This document shows, piece after piece, positions 16,157-25,461 of a stretch of DNA of 64,000 nt. Origin of the DNA: Opitutaceae bacterium (GTDB lineage Bacteria > Verrucomicrobiota > Verrucomicrobiia > Opitutales > Opitutaceae); assembly GCA_028284385.1 (NCBI GenBank), contig JANQRT010000002.1:1-64000 (forward strand), in the 5' to 3' direction. The notes under the pieces were generated by a model, which did no database searches, was not told the origin of the DNA, and saw only the letters and a list, made by a program, of their open reading frames with translations. The translations under genes and the position numbers were made by a program. How positions within the stretch are numbered: the stretch's first letter is position 1; each line of letters starts with the position of its first letter.

Positions 16157-16182
16157 GGGCGGATCTTGTGGATCCGCCCTTT
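16157..16182 (+). terminator. rho-independent terminator after the SbtA-like gene
   Basis: A perfect 9-base stem GGGCGGATC/GATCCGCCC (16157-16165 with 16171-16179) with a TTGTG loop is followed by TTT. Confidence 0.8.
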
Positions 16183-16319
16183 ATCGTTTGGTAGCTTGGT
16201 AGCCTAGATGAAGCTTGTTTCTGTATCGTGATTTCTGGGACTTTTTATTTGGAGTCAGTTTTTCCGTAAACCGGCAGAGGATTCGCAGGCTGACCAGCGA
16301 TGGATTTTGCTTGTCCTTT

Positions 16320-17375
16320 GTGAATTCCGTTAACTGTCCCGCTGGTTCTTTGCAGCTGCCCTGTTCTCCTGAGGAAGTGGACGATTTTCTTGCTCAACCG
16401 CAAACGGGAGCCGTCAGCGCCTTGCGACGCGTTTCGGGAGATGTTCTGGTGCTCGGAGCGGGAGGTAAGATGGGGCTGCAACTTTGCCTGATGCTGAGGA
16501 AATGCTTGGACTCTTTAGGTCGCTCGAATCGAGTATTTGCGGCTTCTCGTTTCAGCAAGCCGGACAGTCGTTCATTCTTCGAATCAAATGGCATTCCAAC
16601 CTTTGCGGGCGATTTTCGAGACGACGCTTTTGTGGAAACGCTGCCTGAATGCCCTGTCGTGTTCTATTTGGTTGGGGTTAAATTCGGTACGTCGGACAAT
16701 CTGGATTTGCTTACCGACATCAATGTGAATCTGGCAGAGAAACTGGCTCTGAGGTTCCGTCGCTCGCTCATCGTGGCGTTTTCGACGGGATGCGTTTATT
16801 CCTACGCTACTCCAGAATCAGGCGGGTCTACTGAAGATTCCGAAACGTCGCCAGTTGGCGAATACGCGATATCGTGTTTGGAGAGAGAAAAGCGCTTTGA
16901 AGAGGTTTCCAGAGCTTATGGAACGGCTGTGGCTTTGATTCGGCTGAATTATTCCGTCGAATTTCGCTACGGAGTACTGGTGGATATAGCCAAGAAATTG
17001 CTGCAAGGAGATGCTATAGATTTGAGTGTCGGGCATGTGAATGTCATTTGGCAGAACGACGCATTGAATCATATCATCCAATGTTTGGAAATAGCCGACT
17101 CTCCGTCCTGTCCGATCAATATTACGGGGGCATCTATTTTGAGTGTAAGAGATATTTCAATACGATTGGGCGAACTCTTGGGTTGCGAGCCACGTTTTTC
17201 TGGAGAACCGAATTCGACGGCTTGGCTCAGCAACCCTAGTAGATCGCATCAAAAGTTCGGAATCCCTAGCGTATCGGAAGAATTAATGATGGGGTGGATT
17301 GCCACATGGCTGGTTCGTGGAGGTTCCACTTTGGATAAGCCCACCGGCTTCGAGCGGCGTGACGGCCGCTTCTAA
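16320..17375 (+). CDS. NAD-dependent epimerase/dehydratase family protein (extended SDR)
   Basis: A Rossmann-fold short-chain dehydrogenase. The nucleotide-binding glycine motif VLVLGAGGKMG follows a short lead. The active-site region shows a STGCVYS strand and a Tyr in EYAISCLEREKRFE, where the usual YxxxK is replaced by a Y-x-x-x-C-type reading, so catalysis may differ. I chose GTG 16320 because relatives begin about 25 residues before the glycine motif; the frame is open to a TTG at 16215. It precedes the DHDPS-like aldolase by 15 bases, and the two probably act on the same sugar intermediate. Confidence 0.8.
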   Translation: MNSVNCPAGSLQLPCSPEEVDDFLAQPQTGAVSALRRVSGDVLVLGAGGKMGLQLCLMLRKCLDSLGRSNRVFAASRFSKPDSRSFFESNGIPTFAGDFRDDAFVETLPECPVVFYLVGVKFGTSDNLDLLTDINVNLAEKLALRFRRSLIVAFSTGCVYSYATPESGGSTEDSETSPVGEYAISCLEREKRFEEVSRAYGTAVALIRLNYSVEFRYGVLVDIAKKLLQGDAIDLSVGHVNVIWQNDALNHIIQCLEIADSPSCPINITGASILSVRDISIRLGELLGCEPRFSGEPNSTAWLSNPSRSHQKFGIPSVSEELMMGWIATWLVRGGSTLDKPTGFERRDGRF

Positions 17376-17390
17376 TCGTAGAATGATTCG

Positions 17391-18461
17391 ATGAGCAAGC
17401 CGCTTCCCGATCCGCAAATCCTAACTCTACTTAGGCAGGGCGTAGTGATCCCCGCTCATCCCTTGGCCTTGAATTCCAAGCGAAAACTGGACGAGCGAAG
17501 GCAGCGAGCGTTGACACGCTACTATGCGGATGCCGGAGCGGGAGGGCTGGCGATTGGCGTTCACACGACGCAGTTTGAGATTCGCGAATCGAAGTTCGGC
17601 CTTTACAAACCTGTTTTGACGCTGGCTGCGGAGACTATGGCGGAGAGAGAATCTAGCTTGGGACGTCGGTTGATAAAAGTGGCGGGCATTGCAGGAAAAA
17701 CCAAACAAGCGGTGGCCGAAGCGGAGCTTGCTGCCGAGCTGGGCTATCATCTTGGTCTGGTCAGTCTCGGGGCTATGAGAGATATTTCCGAAAACGGATT
17801 AGTAAGACATCTTAACGCGATTTCCGAGATCATTCCTGTATTCGGATTCTATTTACAGCCTTCCGTAGGTGGCATACGGCTGGATTATTCATTTTGGCGT
17901 CGAGCTCTGGAGATCGAGAATCTCGTCGCGATCAAGGTAGCGCCATTTAATCGCTATGAGACGCTCGATGTAGCTCGAGCTGTGGTCGATGCGGGACGAA
18001 ATGAAACCGTTAGCCTGTATACAGGAAATGATGACAATATTCTGATCGATTTGCTGACAGTGTATCGATTTGGCGAAAACAGCCAACGAAGTGTCAGCTT
18101 TAGAGGGGGATTGCTGGGACAGTGGGCCGTTTGGACCCGAAAAGCGGTCGAGGATTTAAGGACAATTCAACGCATGCGCGAAGACTGGGCGATCACATCC
18201 CCTACCTGGTTGACGATGGCTCAGCAGCTAACCGATGCGAACGCGGCGATTTTCGATACCGCGAATGGCTTTGCTGGTTGTATTCCTGGCATTCATGAGG
18301 TTCTCCGGCGGCAAGGCTTGCTGGAGGGACGATGGACTCTCAACCCTCAAGAGGAACTTTCTCCGGGTCAGATGGAGGCGATTGATCGCGTTTACGCTTC
18401 GTATCCTAGTCTTAATGACGATATCTTCGTTAAGGAGAATCTGGATCGCTGGTTGAGCTGA
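17391..18461 (+). CDS. dihydrodipicolinate synthase-like class I aldolase/lyase
   Basis: A 356-residue TIM-barrel protein of the DapA/NanA superfamily. The Schiff-base lysine is Lys182 in VAIKVAPFNR, and the barrel strands GGLAIGVHTTQFEI, GLVSLGA and FGFYLQP precede it. It is longer than true DapA (about 290) and has a C-terminal helical extension. Aldol cleavage of a keto-deoxy sugar acid to pyruvate plus an aldehyde is the usual catabolic role of such members. It follows the epimerase by 15 bases and is convergent with the aminotransferase. Confidence 0.87.
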   Translation: MSKPLPDPQILTLLRQGVVIPAHPLALNSKRKLDERRQRALTRYYADAGAGGLAIGVHTTQFEIRESKFGLYKPVLTLAAETMAERESSLGRRLIKVAGIAGKTKQAVAEAELAAELGYHLGLVSLGAMRDISENGLVRHLNAISEIIPVFGFYLQPSVGGIRLDYSFWRRALEIENLVAIKVAPFNRYETLDVARAVVDAGRNETVSLYTGNDDNILIDLLTVYRFGENSQRSVSFRGGLLGQWAVWTRKAVEDLRTIQRMREDWAITSPTWLTMAQQLTDANAAIFDTANGFAGCIPGIHEVLRRQGLLEGRWTLNPQEELSPGQMEAIDRVYASYPSLNDDIFVKENLDRWLS

Positions 18462-18466
18462 AAGTT

Positions 18467-19666
18467 TTAGCGCAGCATCTTGATGCTGGCGCGCATCTTT
18501 TCCAGAGTTTCGTCAATATCGATCGCCTGATGAGAGTAGTTGATAAACCATTCGTTGTTGGCGAAGATGCCTTGTCGGTAGAGTTGATGGAAAAGGTCAG
18601 CCCGCCTTGCATTTTTCTGTTTCTCGTTTCCGTGGAAGTTTATGGTTACAGCAGGGGCGACTCCAACGGTGTTGGCCGGATAGCCGAGTTCCTGGAAAAT
18701 GGTATCGAATCCATCTCGTAATCGTTGTCCCATGTTGAAGATATGTTCGATGACCGGCTCTTTGGTGTAGATTTCCATAACCGCCTTGGCCGCGGCGAGG
18801 GAAAGCGTCTCTCCAGCATAAGTGGTGGTGATGATAGTCTGGTCGAGCGTATCCATATACCTCGCCTTCCCGGCGTAGGCAGAAAGCGGATACCCATTGG
18901 CGATTCCTTTGGCGTAGGCTGAAAAATCGGGTGTCACCCCAAAGTAATCCCGAGCCCCTCCGTTAGCTAGTCGAAATCCAGTCAGCACTTCGTCGAAAAT
19001 CAGAAGCGAGCCATATTGATCGCATTGATCGCGTAAGAGCTGCAGGTATTCCTTCGATGTTTCTTGGTTCCAATCTACGGGAATGACTACAACGGCGGCG
19101 ATTTCTTTTCCGTGAGACGCGAAGACTCGCTTCACAGCCTCCAGATCGCCATAATCGATTTCGTCAACGTATTCGGAGAGCGCCGGAGGGATGCCTGATT
19201 TCGGCCAGTTGAGGGCGAACCAGTCCTGGTAGCCGTGATAGCCGCTGGTGAGAAGCCGATCGCGTCCGGTATAGCTTCGAGCCAATCTCAAACAGCAGGA
19301 ACAAACGTCTGCCCCCGTTTTCATGAAGCGGATTTTGTCGGCCCAGCCTATGGTATCCAGAATCGCCTCAGCCGCTTCGATTTCCAGAGGACTAGCCATG
19401 CTGAAGAGGACGCCTTTCTCCATTTGCTTGCGGACCGCCTCGTCAACCTCAGCGTATTGATAGCCGAGCGTGATAGGGCCGAGCGAGCATCGGTAATCGA
19501 TGTACTCCTTGTTATCCAAATCCCAAATACGGCAACCTTTTCCTCTATCGATGAATGGCGGTCGTGAGGCGATGAGATCCGCGTCGTATCTCTTGGCGTT
19601 GGTTTGGGTGCCCCAAGGGATATGCTTCAAGGCTCGATCGTAATGCTCTTTGTGTTTAGGCGTCAT
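18467..19666 (-). CDS. class III PLP-dependent aminotransferase (glutamate-1-semialdehyde aminomutase-like)
   Basis: A 399-residue fold-type I enzyme. The PLP lysine is Lys253 in SAYAKGIANGYP, the PLP ring-binding Asp225 is in LIFDEVLTGFR, and the substrate lid reads KTGADVCSCCLRLAR. It resembles HemL, but its place 22 bases after a polysaccharide-lyase gene in a catabolic operon argues for an amino-sugar or keto-sugar role. Its 3' end carries an inverted repeat shared with the convergent aldolase gene. Confidence 0.9.
   Translation of the reverse strand: MTPKHKEHYDRALKHIPWGTQTNAKRYDADLIASRPPFIDRGKGCRIWDLDNKEYIDYRCSLGPITLGYQYAEVDEAVRKQMEKGVLFSMASPLEIEAAEAILDTIGWADKIRFMKTGADVCSCCLRLARSYTGRDRLLTSGYHGYQDWFALNWPKSGIPPALSEYVDEIDYGDLEAVKRVFASHGKEIAAVVVIPVDWNQETSKEYLQLLRDQCDQYGSLLIFDEVLTGFRLANGGARDYFGVTPDFSAYAKGIANGYPLSAYAGKARYMDTLDQTIITTTYAGETLSLAAAKAVMEIYTKEPVIEHIFNMGQRLRDGFDTIFQELGYPANTVGVAPAVTINFHGNEKQKNARRADLFHQLYRQGIFANNEWFINYSHQAIDIDETLEKMRASIKMLR
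18470..18492. terminator. possible bidirectional terminator in convergent gene ends
   Basis: GCGCAGCATC, a TT loop and GATGCTGGCGC pair with one bulged G. On the plus strand CATCTTTTCC follows shortly after. It lies inside the last codons of the aminotransferase gene, so it may serve the aldolase gene on the other strand. Confidence 0.4.
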
Positions 19667-19688
19667 TGCTGAAGACGGGGCGTTTTGG

Positions 19689-21686
19689 CTAGCCGATTTC
19701 GATTTTCGGTTCCCAGTCCAGTGTATGAATGCTGGCGGTTAGCTCCTCTGTTTGGATACGCCATTCGTTTTGGTCGAGGCTGGTTTCGATTTTCGGCAGT
19801 TCCGATCCACTACCTGGCTGAGCCACCATGACGGTGAGAATGCTGTGCTGCAGGGCTGGGCTGGAGAGCGTTTCAATGCAGGGATAGGCTCCGATATCCG
19901 CAGGCACATCGAGTTTTCCTACCCGAACGTTGGCTGTGTTTTGGGCGAGGACTTTTCCGTGCAGTCGAACCTTTGGACGGACAATGGTGAAGCGGTCGCC
20001 GTTTGTTGCCACTTCCGCTTTCCCGTCTCGATTGTCGGGAAAGAATCTGATGTCGACCTTTTGGGGACGATAGCGAAGCTCCACGCGGTCTAGGACTACA
20101 ATTATGTTTGGCTTGGCGAACAGGACGGAGCGTAGCACCTTGAATATGTGGTAGTTATCTATTCGATACGCGGCAGTCGCGTCGCTTGTCCACCAAACAT
20201 GCTTATCATGATCTTCATACTGCAAGATGGTAGCGTAGGAGAGGCTGTCGTTGGTGCCTTCCTCTCCACGATGATAATGACTCCCTTTTCCGTCGATGAG
20301 GACACCGTTATGACCTTGTGTGAGTCTCAGCGGCCAACCGCCATGACGCCAATCGTAAGTTGCTCCAAAAGGATCGTTGAGAATGCGCTCTCCGTGGATT
20401 TTATACAGGAAGGTGTTTCGATCGGCATGCTCATGGTTAGCCGGACCGCCACTCCTGAAGGCAAGAACCGCGTCGTCCGCCTCCCAGCCGGTCCTGGCGA
20501 TGATCCAGTCCAGATGGTTTCGCGTGTTTTTCAAACGAGCGGGAGGCTTTTTCGATCTGCGTTTCGGTTGGTACCACAGGAAGTCTAGGAAGCTGTGCGG
20601 TTCCGAAGCGTTTTCGGCAGCGTACTGGGCCACCGCTGAATTGGTTCGCCGGGCGATCCATGCGGGTACGCTTGGCACTACACTTCTTCTGGCATCGCTG
20701 AAATTAACGATGTCCGGCATGCCGTCTTCGCGTTTACCTGCTTGCATGGTGAGTATGAAATCAACGAATACATTTAGGTCGAAGTTTTCCAGCCAATCGA
20801 TCTGGCCTTTGCGGCGATGATGGGCTTCGAAGAAGCTGAAGGAGGTCCGCAATGTGTATTCAGTATAGCTGATACCTTCGAAAAAGCTTCCATCTGGACC
20901 GAAAAGCTTCATTACACGTTGCTGGCTGGCTAGAGCGGCATCGAGCCAGGTCTGAGCGCGGTCGTCTTGTCCGAGCAAGGCCAGAGCTCCGATCCCCAGA
21001 GCGCTGCCAGGAGCGGCTCGAAGATTGTTGGCCCCGAGAATCATGGGCCAGCGATCCATCGTGATGTCGAAATAGTCGGCATGCCTATCGCTAAACCTCC
21101 AGCCTCTAACTGTATCAGGATTCTCCATATCATAGATAGTCCGGTAGCAGGGAAGACATCCCTTTTCTGCGACGGCAGCGAGGAGGCGCTGATCGAGTTC
21201 ACTATCGAAATCATCCCAAATCGCCTCCCGGGCGAACAGAAGACGAACCGTAGCGAGAGAGGATCTTTGTATCCCAATGTGCTCTTCGGGCCCGTCTTGG
21301 AAGTAGTCCCAGCGAGGGATTGCGATGATGCGTTTGATGGCAGCGATGATGCTGTCGCGACGGTCTCTGCTAGGTTCGGCGATCTGGATTAGAGAACTGC
21401 GTTCCAGCTCTTGCATTATATAGAGGAAATCGCGAATCACATCGCCTGATGCATCAAAGGCGTCGAGTTTACTCTTCAGCGCTTCAATGGGAGAGTCTTT
21501 CCATTGCTTATAGAGCGGTCCGAGCAGATCGGTCTTGGTGTTGCGCCGGATGGCGGGGATTTCGCTGGGGCTGAAGAAAAGCGATGGGCGTTCGCTTCCT
21601 CTGCTTTGGGCGAATGCTAATGGATTGCTGAACGTGGCGAGCGGAAGAGCTGAGCTGGTAGTTTTAATGAATTGGCGACGATTCAT
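19689..21686 (-). CDS. heparinase II/III-type polysaccharide lyase, Tat-exported
   Basis: A 665-residue secreted protein. The N-terminus NRRQFIKTTSSALPLATFS is a twin-arginine signal. Residues about 60-370 form the alpha/alpha toroid, and about 380-660 the heparinase II/III beta-sandwich with the active-site-like FRSGGPANHEHADRNTFLYKIHGER and HNGVLIDGKGSHYHRGEE. These enzymes cleave uronic-acid polysaccharides by beta-elimination. It overlaps the upstream symporter gene by four bases (ATGA) and is followed by the aminotransferase, so lyase, transporter and catabolic genes are co-transcribed. The exact glycan is unknown. Confidence 0.88.
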   Translation of the reverse strand: MNRRQFIKTTSSALPLATFSNPLAFAQSRGSERPSLFFSPSEIPAIRRNTKTDLLGPLYKQWKDSPIEALKSKLDAFDASGDVIRDFLYIMQELERSSLIQIAEPSRDRRDSIIAAIKRIIAIPRWDYFQDGPEEHIGIQRSSLATVRLLFAREAIWDDFDSELDQRLLAAVAEKGCLPCYRTIYDMENPDTVRGWRFSDRHADYFDITMDRWPMILGANNLRAAPGSALGIGALALLGQDDRAQTWLDAALASQQRVMKLFGPDGSFFEGISYTEYTLRTSFSFFEAHHRRKGQIDWLENFDLNVFVDFILTMQAGKREDGMPDIVNFSDARRSVVPSVPAWIARRTNSAVAQYAAENASEPHSFLDFLWYQPKRRSKKPPARLKNTRNHLDWIIARTGWEADDAVLAFRSGGPANHEHADRNTFLYKIHGERILNDPFGATYDWRHGGWPLRLTQGHNGVLIDGKGSHYHRGEEGTNDSLSYATILQYEDHDKHVWWTSDATAAYRIDNYHIFKVLRSVLFAKPNIIVVLDRVELRYRPQKVDIRFFPDNRDGKAEVATNGDRFTIVRPKVRLHGKVLAQNTANVRVGKLDVPADIGAYPCIETLSSPALQHSILTVMVAQPGSGSELPKIETSLDQNEWRIQTEELTASIHTLDWEPKIEIG

Positions 21687-23605
21687 GACTGGTTTTCGTT
21701 GGCATTAGGGTTGGCGTGAAATTTATTTTGATAGCGCGTGACGGCTTTGAGAATGAGGGCGCCGATCGCTACGGCTAGAACTCCGGCTAGTCCATTGAGC
21801 AGTCCGTTCTCGGCGGCTGTGGGAATGGCCAGGATGATGAGACCGCCACCAAGTCCGATCGCTAGCCAGCCCATCATGCGATAGGCTTTTAGGCCCTCGG
21901 GAGCCAAGGCTGTGTTCCGCTCGGAAAAGGCGGGCGTTTTTAGGTCTTTTTCTAGAGATTGTATCCGATTTTTGAATGCTCCTTCTCTTTTATTGAAGAA
22001 GGTGGATCCAGTGAATACGGCTGTAGTGACAAAAAGGCCAATGATGGCGTTCAATTCGTAGCGCGTTAGCTCGAATCCAAACCAGGTCACATTGGCATCG
22101 GCAAACAGGATATTCATGAATCCAAGAGGGAGTTCGCTTTGCAGAGAGGCGAAAACGCCTACGCCGAGTACCCCGGTTACCCCGGCAGCAACCGAGGCGA
22201 TAGCTGACCACCAAGGCGTGCGGGTGAAAAGAAGGCCGATAAAAACGGGAACGAAAAGCGTTATTTTGTAGAGAGACTCGGCTCGCATGTAGACGTCGAA
22301 AGCTCCCCCAAAGCGCTTTACATTGAAGGCGACCCAAATGGCGAAGATGCCAAGTAGAGCGACGCAGGCTTTGCCAACGATTAGTTGCGTCGATTCCGCG
22401 GGAGCATGACCTTTGATACGCGAGGCCAGGGGAACGTAAACATCCTTGGTAAGCACGGCTGCCAGCCAGTTGAAAATGGTGTCGGTGGAGCTCATGGTGG
22501 CGGCGAAAATAGCGGCGGCCAATAGGCCGAGCATCCCATGAGGAAGGACTGCCAAGGCCAGGGTTACGTAGGAGGCCTCGGATGGCTTGGCCAGACTTGG
22601 CCAGAGCTCTTCCATATTCGGAAAAAGTATTGGCGTTGTCATGACAGGCAGGATCCAGAGCATGGGAAGGGCGAGGGAGAGCCCTCCGCACCAAAGAGCC
22701 ATTTTCTTGGTGTCGCGCTCGTCGGATACGCTGTAATAGCGTTGAGCGATATGCCAGTTCACATTGTATCCAAAAATGATGTATACGAACCAGGTGGGCC
22801 AAAAGAGAGCCGGTTTGTCGTCCAGTTTGACATCGAAGTACCCTGCTGGAGCGTCATTGACGAGTCGTTGGATGCCATCGCTAATGCTACCTTCCCCTAA
22901 AAGCGAAAATGCTAGTGGCGTCATGACGAGCGTAACCAGGAGGACAATGAGCAGCTGGATGGCGTCGGTTATCATGACGGCCCAAAGTCCGCCGAGTGTC
23001 GTGTAAACAACTAAAACGATTCCAGTGATGAGCAGCATCAATTCGAATCCGTCAAAGGTCGCGAAGCCAAGCTCGAATGTCTTTTCGCTAATTCCCAGAG
23101 CGGAGGAAATGAAAATGCAGAGTGTATATATCATGATTCCCAATACAAGCGTGTTGGGAATGACGGCTAGAAGCGTGTAGAAATAGGTGGTTCCTTGGGA
23201 AAAGCGTCGGGTGAGAAACTGCAGTGGCGTATCAATACGAGTACGACGCCAAAGCGGACCGAATATAAGAAAACCCAGCAAGTAGGCGGGCAGGGCGAAG
23301 CTGAAGAGCAACAAGGCGCCCCCTCCATTTCCATAGGTGATGCCAGACGCTCCGACGAACATGAAAGCCGAGAAGCCTGATATAAAGAGCGAAACGGCCG
23401 ATAGTTTCCATGGAACGCGTCCTCCTCCTTTGAAGTAGTCGGTGGTTTTTCGATTGAAGCGGTAAACGTAAAATCCAACCCCTAGTATTAGCAGCATATA
23501 GGCGCCGAGAACGGCATAGTCCAAGGAGTTGAGATAGTTGAGTTCGGGCATGATTTGGGCGCATTCAGGCGTCGAAACCAAGCGGTTCGCGACCCTGCTG
23601 CTCAC
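21683..23605 (-). CDS. sodium:solute symporter (SSS family)
   Basis: A 640-residue inner-membrane transporter with about 13-14 hydrophobic segments in the LeuT-like order. Family marks include YRFNRKTTDYFKGGGRVPWKLSAVSLFISGFSAFMFVG near the start, TLGGLWAVMITDAIQ, and AAIFAATMSSTDTIFNWLAAVLTKDVY. It should import a sugar or sugar acid with sodium. Translation is coupled to the lyase gene by an ATGA overlap, so the lyase product is the likely cargo. A TTTATCGTAAA palindrome lies 40 bases upstream. Confidence 0.93.
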   Translation of the reverse strand: MSSRVANRLVSTPECAQIMPELNYLNSLDYAVLGAYMLLILGVGFYVYRFNRKTTDYFKGGGRVPWKLSAVSLFISGFSAFMFVGASGITYGNGGGALLLFSFALPAYLLGFLIFGPLWRRTRIDTPLQFLTRRFSQGTTYFYTLLAVIPNTLVLGIMIYTLCIFISSALGISEKTFELGFATFDGFELMLLITGIVLVVYTTLGGLWAVMITDAIQLLIVLLVTLVMTPLAFSLLGEGSISDGIQRLVNDAPAGYFDVKLDDKPALFWPTWFVYIIFGYNVNWHIAQRYYSVSDERDTKKMALWCGGLSLALPMLWILPVMTTPILFPNMEELWPSLAKPSEASYVTLALAVLPHGMLGLLAAAIFAATMSSTDTIFNWLAAVLTKDVYVPLASRIKGHAPAESTQLIVGKACVALLGIFAIWVAFNVKRFGGAFDVYMRAESLYKITLFVPVFIGLLFTRTPWWSAIASVAAGVTGVLGVGVFASLQSELPLGFMNILFADANVTWFGFELTRYELNAIIGLFVTTAVFTGSTFFNKREGAFKNRIQSLEKDLKTPAFSERNTALAPEGLKAYRMMGWLAIGLGGGLIILAIPTAAENGLLNGLAGVLAVAIGALILKAVTRYQNKFHANPNANENQS

Positions 23606-23644
23606 CCTAAGAATTTCCTTTTAGATACGGGATGCAGCCAACGG

Positions 23645-23655
23645 TTTATCGTAAA
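23645..23655. promoter_or_regulatory. TTTAYnGTAAA-type palindrome, site 2
   Basis: TTTATCGTAAA lies 40 bases upstream of the symporter start. It shares the core of the sites at 13850, 25387, 29553 and 36512, and its flanks (GG before, AACG after) resemble the others. Confidence 0.55.
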
Positions 23656-23791
23656 ACGAAGGTGGTGGTTTCCTTTCGATTTTTTTCGCGTGTCAGAGGC
23701 CTCGCGTCACCTGTTTGATCAGGTGGAGCACGGACTCCGAACGCGATTGGAACTCCACCATAAGCGGAAATAGGACTGATTGAATACTCTC

Positions 23792-24559
23792 TTAAAGGCG
23801 GAAGAAACGCTCTGCATTTTCATGACCAATCTGATCCCGAGTCGATTCCGGGATGTCCGCCATTCCAAGTTTAGCGGCGTTGGCTTCCGTCACCATGAGT
23901 GGCGTATGAGATCCGAAGAAGAGACGATCTGCCGGCAGGCTTTCCAGGAGGCGAGGAATCAAGTTGTGCCAGTCGGAAAACGACATGTCGGTTGAGAAGT
24001 TGGGGCAAACTGGGGCGAGCTCTTCGATCTCAGGAAGATAAAGCCCTGTACAAAGGAATTCAATGGAGGGGTACTTGCGTCCGAAGTCGGCTATCTGCCT
24101 GGTGGCCAAGCCCTTGATTTTCAATCCGAAGTACTGATGGCGCTCGTCGACAAGGCGAATGTTGATAATCAGACGTATGTCATTACTTTTCAAATACGAT
24201 ACAAGCTTCTCCAAGCGTCGCGAGCGAAGAGAATAGTTATGGAAATTCGGATACAGTTTGACTGCCTTGAGATCGGCTCTCTGACGATAGTCGTCTAGAT
24301 TTTCAAGAAAATCAGGCATAGCCGGGTTGATAGTCGGTACGGCGAGCAATCTTTGGTATGGATGGATTGAATCGAAAAGCTCTCGGTTGCAAACATCGGG
24401 GTCCGGAAGAAAAACCGCCTCTAGGGGTGAGACAAGAGCCTGCTTGATGCCGCTTTTTTCCAGCAGAGAATCGAGAGCCGGCAAGTCGCGAGCGGGCAGC
24501 CGAGCGAAAGGCCAGTGGCCGCAGGACACGTTTACGTCGATTAGCGAGGCTTGTTTCAT
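23792..24559 (-). CDS. amidohydrolase family protein (TIM barrel)
   Basis: A 255-residue metal-type hydrolase counted from ATG 24559, which overlaps the upstream amidohydrolase stop as ATGA; the open frame continues upstream without need. It opens MKQASLIDVNVSCGHWPFA, where the usual HxH is degraded to CGHWP. Later it has LKAVKLYPNFHNYSL, RLIINIRLVDERHQYFG, CTGLYLPEI and LFFGSHTPLM, matching the COG2159-type strand order. Substrate may be a lactone or sugar-derived acid. It forms a pair with the next gene. Confidence 0.85.
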   Translation of the reverse strand: MKQASLIDVNVSCGHWPFARLPARDLPALDSLLEKSGIKQALVSPLEAVFLPDPDVCNRELFDSIHPYQRLLAVPTINPAMPDFLENLDDYRQRADLKAVKLYPNFHNYSLRSRRLEKLVSYLKSNDIRLIINIRLVDERHQYFGLKIKGLATRQIADFGRKYPSIEFLCTGLYLPEIEELAPVCPNFSTDMSFSDWHNLIPRLLESLPADRLFFGSHTPLMVTEANAAKLGMADIPESTRDQIGHENAERFFRL

Positions 24560-25320
24560 TTGGTGTCGAGCAATTGACGCGCGTTTTCGAATAAGATGGC
24601 TCGTTTCTGATCGGAGGTGATATCCGATCCGCTGATACGGCCGATACATTGTCCTAGTTCTCGTATGGGCAGATCGGAACCGTAAAGGATACGTTCCGCT
24701 CCCAATTTCTCCACCGCGAATTCAACCAGTCCACTGAAAGGAAGGCAGGATGACGTATCCACATAGAGATTCGGAATGCCTTTTGCCTCAAGAACGCCTC
24801 GTATGCCGAAGCCGAACAGGTGAGCCATAATAACCTGGACATTGGGAAAACGTCGAGCGAGTAGCGAAGTATCAGCGGGATCGCTGTGGCTTTTTGGCAG
24901 GCGTTTCGATTGGGCCCAGGTGTGCTGCAAGACCGGGATATTCGCGTTTTCTGCCGCTTTCATAAGCGGTTTCATAGCGGGATCTCGGGCGTTGTTGGCG
25001 ATCTCCAGTTTGATTCCTCTGAAACCGTTCTCCAGACGGGTATCCAGCTCACGTCGCAAGGCTGTTTCTCCTAACAATGGATTCAGATAGCAGAATCCGA
25101 TGAAGAAATCCGGATACCAGTGAAGGAGTTTTTCGGTTGTGTCATTGATGGAGGCAATCTGTTCCGCGTCTGGAGTCGGACCGTAAAGCAGGACGTCGCC
25201 TAGAGCGACCATGCGTTCAATGCCAAGGCTCTTTGCATAGGCAACCAGCCTCTCCGCCTCCTCTTTGCTAGAGCCTTCGTTGTTGAAAACGGGATGGGTG
25301 TGGATGTCGATGATACGCAT
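24556..25320 (-). CDS. amidohydrolase family protein (TIM barrel)
   Basis: A 254-residue metal-dependent hydrolase. The first strand has the canonical His pair (IIDIHTHPVF), then GIKLEIANNARDP, VLQHTWAQSK, VIMAHLFGFGIRG and a final ILYGSDLPIRELG with the conserved Asp. It therefore keeps the full metal site, unlike its partner at 23792. The two are coupled by a four-base overlap and may form a heteromer or act in series, hydrolysing a lactone or decarboxylating a sugar-acid derivative. A TTTATAGTAAA site lies 66 bases upstream. Confidence 0.88.
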   Translation of the reverse strand: MRIIDIHTHPVFNNEGSSKEEAERLVAYAKSLGIERMVALGDVLLYGPTPDAEQIASINDTTEKLLHWYPDFFIGFCYLNPLLGETALRRELDTRLENGFRGIKLEIANNARDPAMKPLMKAAENANIPVLQHTWAQSKRLPKSHSDPADTSLLARRFPNVQVIMAHLFGFGIRGVLEAKGIPNLYVDTSSCLPFSGLVEFAVEKLGAERILYGSDLPIRELGQCIGRISGSDITSDQKRAILFENARQLLDTK

Positions 25321-25386
25321 GGAATCATTAACTTTGATTGTTTCTATCTAACAGAGCAACGGCGACCTCGTGTGTTTGTCTTGTGC

Positions 25387-25397
25387 TTTATAGTAAA
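25387..25397. promoter_or_regulatory. TTTAYnGTAAA-type palindrome, site 3
   Basis: TTTATAGTAAA lies in the 141-base divergent promoter between the amidohydrolase pair and the secreted protein at 25462. It could control both directions. Confidence 0.55.
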
Positions 25398-25461
25398 ACG
25401 TCTTTGCGAGTCGACTACTAGGCCCCCGGTTTGATTACTATAGGTGCAACCCTATCGTTAA

